From the NCBI GenBank assembly GCA_964463695.1, contig CAYXCZ010000012.1, positions 44,512 through 108,511 of the forward strand: 64,000 bases of DNA, given 5' to 3'. The DNA is from JALNZU01 sp964463695 (GTDB lineage: Bacteria > Bacteroidota > Bacteroidia > Bacteroidales > F082). Of this stretch, positions 60,282 through 64,000 are shown piece by piece. Every line of letters begins with the position of its first letter. Position 1 is the first letter of the stretch. The notes under the pieces were generated by a model. The model saw only the letters and a list, made by a program, of their open reading frames with translations, had not been told where the DNA came from and did no database searches. The position numbers and the translations under genes were made by a program.

Positions 60282-62882
60282 ATGAAAAATACAACCTCAA
60301 AAAATAAAATCCAACGGCTTATTTTTGCTGCACTCATTGCTGCTTTACTCATCGGCTGGAACTTTTGCTCACATGATGTGATGCGCTTTTTGGGGACAAA
60401 TGAAAAAATAACTTCATCTTCTTTTATACCTCCACTAGTTGATAACCAACATATTACCGTTATTGAAAGTCAACCTTCCGGTAAAAAGTATCCTGCAGCG
60501 TGGTTTGAAGCCGTCCGTAAAACTGCTCCAGGCGATGACTGGCGAATGATAGAAGCACAAAGCATTCAGCAACTTATCCACAACAGAACTCAAATAAAAA
60601 CTTCCTCTTTTGCCGGAACATGGGCAGAACGCGGTCCATCAAATATTCCGGGGCGCATCACCGATTTGGATATTGACTATCTGACACAGAGATTATATGC
60701 TCTAAGTGATCATGGCATTGTTTTTCGCTCGTCCGATTTAAATGGAACACAATGGGAAGCCATGAATGATCACTTTCCGCTTGGATTAGATGTTGCATCA
60801 CAATTGAAGTTAGTCAAAGGTACGTCCAATGTGTTGATATCCAGTGGTTACATAAAATCTACAAATAGTTGGGGAGTTTATCGATCAGCAGATGGTGGAT
60901 CTAATTGGATCGCTTCAGCAGGAATAGGCAGTTTTCCTATGAGTGGAATTCGCAGGATAGTTCAGGATGATGAGGCAATTTTTCTGCTGGTTCAAGAGTA
61001 TAACAATGCTGTTCCGACCGACTATTTTACAATTTATAAGTCATCAGATCAAGGTGTGACATTTGCAGTATTGTATCGGACTAACATTCCAACAGGAGAT
61101 GGAGGCAAGCATGTGAAAACAGATATGTGGGGAAGTAACGAAACGCAAAGCCCGCTTTATTTTTTGCAGGAAGATCAATTGTTGTTGATCAACAAACAAA
61201 CAGGAGCTCGTACATTCAATAGCTTTGTCAGTGGCGGAACAATGAGTCAGTGCCTTTTAACGGGTCATAGTTCAGATGATGTTGTTAACCTTACTGCTTA
61301 CCAGGCACTTAATGATACCGGCAGGTTTTATCAATGGTCAAGTCTGGATCAACAGTGGCACTATAAAGGTATGTTAACACAATGGCATATTGCATTACCC
61401 TTCGGTTCAAACTCACTTTCGTGCTCCATGCAATCGCCTGATACAATATACTTTGGAAGTATTTTAACGTCGAGAAGTACGGATGGTGGTGTGAGTTGGA
61501 CAACAATTGACCTTGACCCAACAGGATCATATGCGCTTTATCATGGCGATGTCCCGAAAACACTTAATTGTATCAATCCGAATACAGGCGAAGAAGAAAC
61601 ATATATGGGGACTGACGGAGGTATTTACAAGCTCGATGCTGCAACCGACCATTTCAATTCGGTCAGTATTCCGGGTTTAAACTGCACCCAGATTTATAAA
61701 ATGGTTACAAAGCAATCTGAGCCGGGAAAAATGTTTATCGGAACACAGGATAATGGCTATGCACATACAAGTGCAGGAAATTTTTATCCTGGAACAGTGC
61801 CATTCAATTTGCAGTGGGGAGGCGATGTTACCAACGTAGCCACTGGTGATGGTGGCGAAACTTTCTGGCTGTGGTGGTTGGGAGATGGATGCAATTATAT
61901 GAGTGGCCCCAATGAGAATTATGTGATATCAACATGGTCGCCCTATCCTCATGGAGGTTCAATCCCTTATTGGGAGCCTCCTGTTTGGGTTCCTTCACAT
62001 CATCCTGATCGGTGTTATACAGCTGGTTATCTGAATAATACAGGCGGAAATTATCTCATTAAACTACAGGCAATACCTGGTGCTGAAGCAGTTGCTACCA
62101 CATTTCCTTACAATTTTGAAGCTCAGGCTGGAGGGCGAATTACTGCTATTGCCATATCTCCCCTTGACAGCTCGTTGTATTACGTGGCTACCGATAATGG
62201 AAAGCTGCTTCGATCTACCGATGCCGGAATAAGCTGGACATCAGCTACTTTGTCAAATTCTATGTTTCCACGGGTGATTCTTCCTTCAAAAACAAATGTT
62301 GGAGAACTTTGGGTAGCCGGAAGTGGCTATTCGAATAGCCCGGTTTATTTTTCATCCAACAATGGATTGACATTCAATGCCTTGAATATTGGAATGCCTT
62401 CGTGTTTGGTTGAGGCACTTGCAACAAACGAGGATGAGAGTATTTTGTTTGCCGCCACCAGTATTGGGCCTTTTGCTCTAGATCGCAATCAAATTGGATG
62501 GACAGCTATCGCCGATGACACCGCCCCTCTGGTTCATTATATGGATGTTGAATACGTTTCTGCCACAGCTACAGCGCGTTTTGCAACTTATGCACGTGGC
62601 ATCTGGGATTTTAGATTAACGCCGACTGGCGTCCATTCAGTAGGAATGGATAGAATTGTTTTGAAACTTTACCCTAATCCTGCCAGCGACAGATTGTATG
62701 TTCAGAATGTTGATGATTTTGAAGGGAAAGATTACCAAATTGTTGACCTCAGCGGAAAAGTACTACAGGCAGGTAGAATAGCTCAATCATCAACTGTGAT
62801 CAACATAAGTGGTTTACCCTCAGGCGTTTATTTTGTGAAAATAGCTGAGGTAAATAAAGTTGAAAAGTTTGTAATAAGGTGA
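60282..62882 (+). CDS. T9SS cargo protein with Asp-box (BNR) propeller repeats
   Basis: About 866 residues from ATG 60282; ATG 60246 would leave almost no leader. The N-terminus has a signal or anchor helix (LIFAALIAALLIGWNFC). The body contains Asp-box turns YRSADGGSNW, YKSSDQGVTF, SRSTDGGVSW, LRSTDAGISW and FSSNNGLTF between beta strands, and a Gly/Trp-rich segment near the middle (TGDGGETFWLWWLGDG). This is a sortilin/sialidase-type propeller, perhaps two. The C-terminal 80 residues form a type A sorting domain (LKLYPNPASDRLYVQN, YQIVDLSGKVL, LPSGVYFVKI). Its overall plan is like the protein at 31176-34070. Confidence 0.88.
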   Translation: MKNTTSKNKIQRLIFAALIAALLIGWNFCSHDVMRFLGTNEKITSSSFIPPLVDNQHITVIESQPSGKKYPAAWFEAVRKTAPGDDWRMIEAQSIQQLIHNRTQIKTSSFAGTWAERGPSNIPGRITDLDIDYLTQRLYALSDHGIVFRSSDLNGTQWEAMNDHFPLGLDVASQLKLVKGTSNVLISSGYIKSTNSWGVYRSADGGSNWIASAGIGSFPMSGIRRIVQDDEAIFLLVQEYNNAVPTDYFTIYKSSDQGVTFAVLYRTNIPTGDGGKHVKTDMWGSNETQSPLYFLQEDQLLLINKQTGARTFNSFVSGGTMSQCLLTGHSSDDVVNLTAYQALNDTGRFYQWSSLDQQWHYKGMLTQWHIALPFGSNSLSCSMQSPDTIYFGSILTSRSTDGGVSWTTIDLDPTGSYALYHGDVPKTLNCINPNTGEEETYMGTDGGIYKLDAATDHFNSVSIPGLNCTQIYKMVTKQSEPGKMFIGTQDNGYAHTSAGNFYPGTVPFNLQWGGDVTNVATGDGGETFWLWWLGDGCNYMSGPNENYVISTWSPYPHGGSIPYWEPPVWVPSHHPDRCYTAGYLNNTGGNYLIKLQAIPGAEAVATTFPYNFEAQAGGRITAIAISPLDSSLYYVATDNGKLLRSTDAGISWTSATLSNSMFPRVILPSKTNVGELWVAGSGYSNSPVYFSSNNGLTFNALNIGMPSCLVEALATNEDESILFAATSIGPFALDRNQIGWTAIADDTAPLVHYMDVEYVSATATARFATYARGIWDFRLTPTGVHSVGMDRIVLKLYPNPASDRLYVQNVDDFEGKDYQIVDLSGKVLQAGRIAQSSTVINISGLPSGVYFVKIAEVNKVEKFVIR

Positions 62883-62977
62883 TATTGAAGCTTAAACTCA
62901 GAAAACTACCTGTTATTCCTTCTTTTATGATTTAATTTCCTGGTAATTTCTAGCGAAAAAATAGACTTCTGAAGTTA

Positions 62978-63820
62978 TCAGAATCTCAATCCCACAAAAA
63001 CATCAAAGCGGCGGGTTTGGTTAGGAAGGTCGCCTCGGTTGATAAGCCAGCTATAGTCCACACCACCGTAAAGCATGAAAGTGGTTTGTAATTCGAGGTT
63101 AATATGAGCAAAATGCGGTTTGGGGTAGCTGTTGTCTTTGATGGCGTCGCTTACTGAAACAAGACGAAACATGCTTAAAGAGTATGACGCAAAACTCTGA
63201 AGTACAAGATGATTACTTATTACATAATCGAAAAAAACCGAAGGGCCAGTGCCCCAGTAATAACCCTGAGGCTCGCCCGTCGTACCATTAACAGGCTCCC
63301 CGTTTTGTCGCTCAAAATACGTGGCTCCTATGATGTAATCATTCAAATTGAAGCCCAAAGCGCCACTCATCCGATCCTTGTCGATAATGTTCCAGCCCCA
63401 GCTTGTGCTACCTATCAGATCGGAAAGTACAGAGTTTTCTTCACGGGCTACACCTGTATTGGTTTGAATTTGCTGAACCAACAGGTTTAGAAGATCGCCT
63501 AGACTTTTGTTTTGCCAGAACATACGTGTGTCGCCTTTGCCAAGGTTGTATTTTTTGTAAAAAACGCGCATAGTGAAACCTGATTTGCGATGCTCTTCAG
63601 AGTAAGGTGCTTCAGGGTTCGACATAAAAGTGTAGGATAAGGATGCTCCAAAATGGGGTTCATCGTAATATGAATTCTTTTGCATATCAAAACCATCAAA
63701 GGATTGGCCAACAAGATTTTCTGATGAAAGCAGCATGATAAAGAAAAATATTCGCACAAACTGAACGCTAAATGTTGATTGTGTTTTGTGCGCATTGTAA
63801 GTATTAAGTTCGGTTTTCAT
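62978..63820 (-). CDS. Predicted outer-membrane beta-barrel protein
   Basis: About 280 residues from ATG 63820. A long signal segment (VQFVRIFFFIMLLSSENLVGQ) precedes a series of amphipathic strands with aromatic ends (FGASLSYTFMSN, FTMRVFYKKYNLG, MLYGGVDYSWLINRG) and a C-terminal VFVGLRF ending in Phe, the signal for outer-membrane insertion. No family was recognised. A -7 box lies 32 bases upstream. Function unknown. Confidence 0.75.
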   Translation of the reverse strand: MKTELNTYNAHKTQSTFSVQFVRIFFFIMLLSSENLVGQSFDGFDMQKNSYYDEPHFGASLSYTFMSNPEAPYSEEHRKSGFTMRVFYKKYNLGKGDTRMFWQNKSLGDLLNLLVQQIQTNTGVAREENSVLSDLIGSTSWGWNIIDKDRMSGALGFNLNDYIIGATYFERQNGEPVNGTTGEPQGYYWGTGPSVFFDYVISNHLVLQSFASYSLSMFRLVSVSDAIKDNSYPKPHFAHINLELQTTFMLYGGVDYSWLINRGDLPNQTRRFDVFVGLRF

Positions 63821-63851
63821 AGGATGTGTTTTTGTGTAAAACATATTTAAT

Positions 63852-63859
63852 CAAATATA
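63852..63859 (-). promoter_or_regulatory. Bacteroidota -7 promoter element
   Basis: On the minus strand it reads TATATTTG, matching TAnnTTTG. The transcript start near 63846 fits a start codon at 63820. Confidence 0.55.
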
Positions 63860-64000
63860 TATGACTTACTCATAATATAATGGTTCATCATTTAGCACAA
63901 AAATACCAGCGTAATTTGCGGAATGCAATACGGTAAAAATCGTATTTAAATGTAAAGTGGAATAGGAGGGGCTGTAACCAGCAAATTCAGAAAGGCTATG

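Overview
The window comes from a Bacteroidota chromosome, probably a Bacteroidales- or Marinilabiliales-like anaerobe or microaerobe. The evidence is AT-rich intergenic DNA, many promoters with the Bacteroidota -7 motif TAnnTTTG, mostly no Shine-Dalgarno sequence, four secreted proteins with type IX secretion (T9SS) C-terminal sorting domains, PorT beside UbiE, and a complete MoxR/Bat operon. There is no rRNA, CRISPR array, prophage or intact insertion sequence. One tRNA (Glu, UUC) is present. Layout from left to right: 1-4075 holds the end of a NuoF/HydB-like flavoprotein and a 1231-residue fusion of a 2Fe-2S domain, a GltD/NfnB-like flavoprotein, ferredoxin domains and a formate-dehydrogenase-like domain without its active-site cysteine. 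Together they look like an NAD(P)/ferredoxin electron-bifurcating enzyme of the Sporomusa-type Nfn kind. 4076-7760 is an accessory stretch with an AT-rich spacer carrying a run of 12 C, a lipoprotein and a T9SS cargo protein. 7761-11781 has an AAA/DUF4143 ATPase, an LptF/G permease and a GT4 glycosyltransferase. 12020-13985 (minus) is an ECF sigma / anti-sigma / Spy-like sensor module led by a small secreted protein with EF-hand-like loops. 14235-26391 is mainly housekeeping: FabG, a VWA membrane protein, a sugar transferase, SlyD, an operon of phosphatase, Ser/Thr dehydratase and methyltransferase, then aminotransferase, heptose kinase, UbiE, PorT and a conserved unknown, followed by tRNA-Glu and ComEC. 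28881-34070 (minus) encodes two large T9SS cargo proteins; one appears to have a seven-bladed propeller inserted inside a fibronectin-III-like domain. 34396-44174 (minus) is a nine-gene moxR-DUF58-batA/B/C/D/E operon ending in a transglutaminase-like lipoprotein that lacks its catalytic residues. 44388-49541 is a lipid A block (lpxD, lpxC, fabZ, lpxA) followed by efp and a second lpxD-like gene. lpxC and fabZ are separate genes here, although they are usually fused in this phylum. 49601-53143 (minus) has an O-antigen-ligase-family protein and two Wzz-like chain-length proteins. 53397-57689 has a class I isoprenoid-synthase-like protein of unknown product, a Crp/Fnr regulator, YceI, pirin and a LigB-type dioxygenase. 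57971-58558 is a mazEF pair with a clear palindromic operator over its promoter. The window ends with an esterase-like protein, another T9SS cargo protein and an outer-membrane-barrel-like protein. How the parts fit: most of the window serves the cell envelope, through LPS synthesis (LpxACD, HldA-like kinase, LptF/G, glycosyltransferases, ligase, Wzz), T9SS export (PorT and its cargo) and envelope stress sensing (ECF module, Bat complex). Calls rest on reading motifs by eye; no database search was run.
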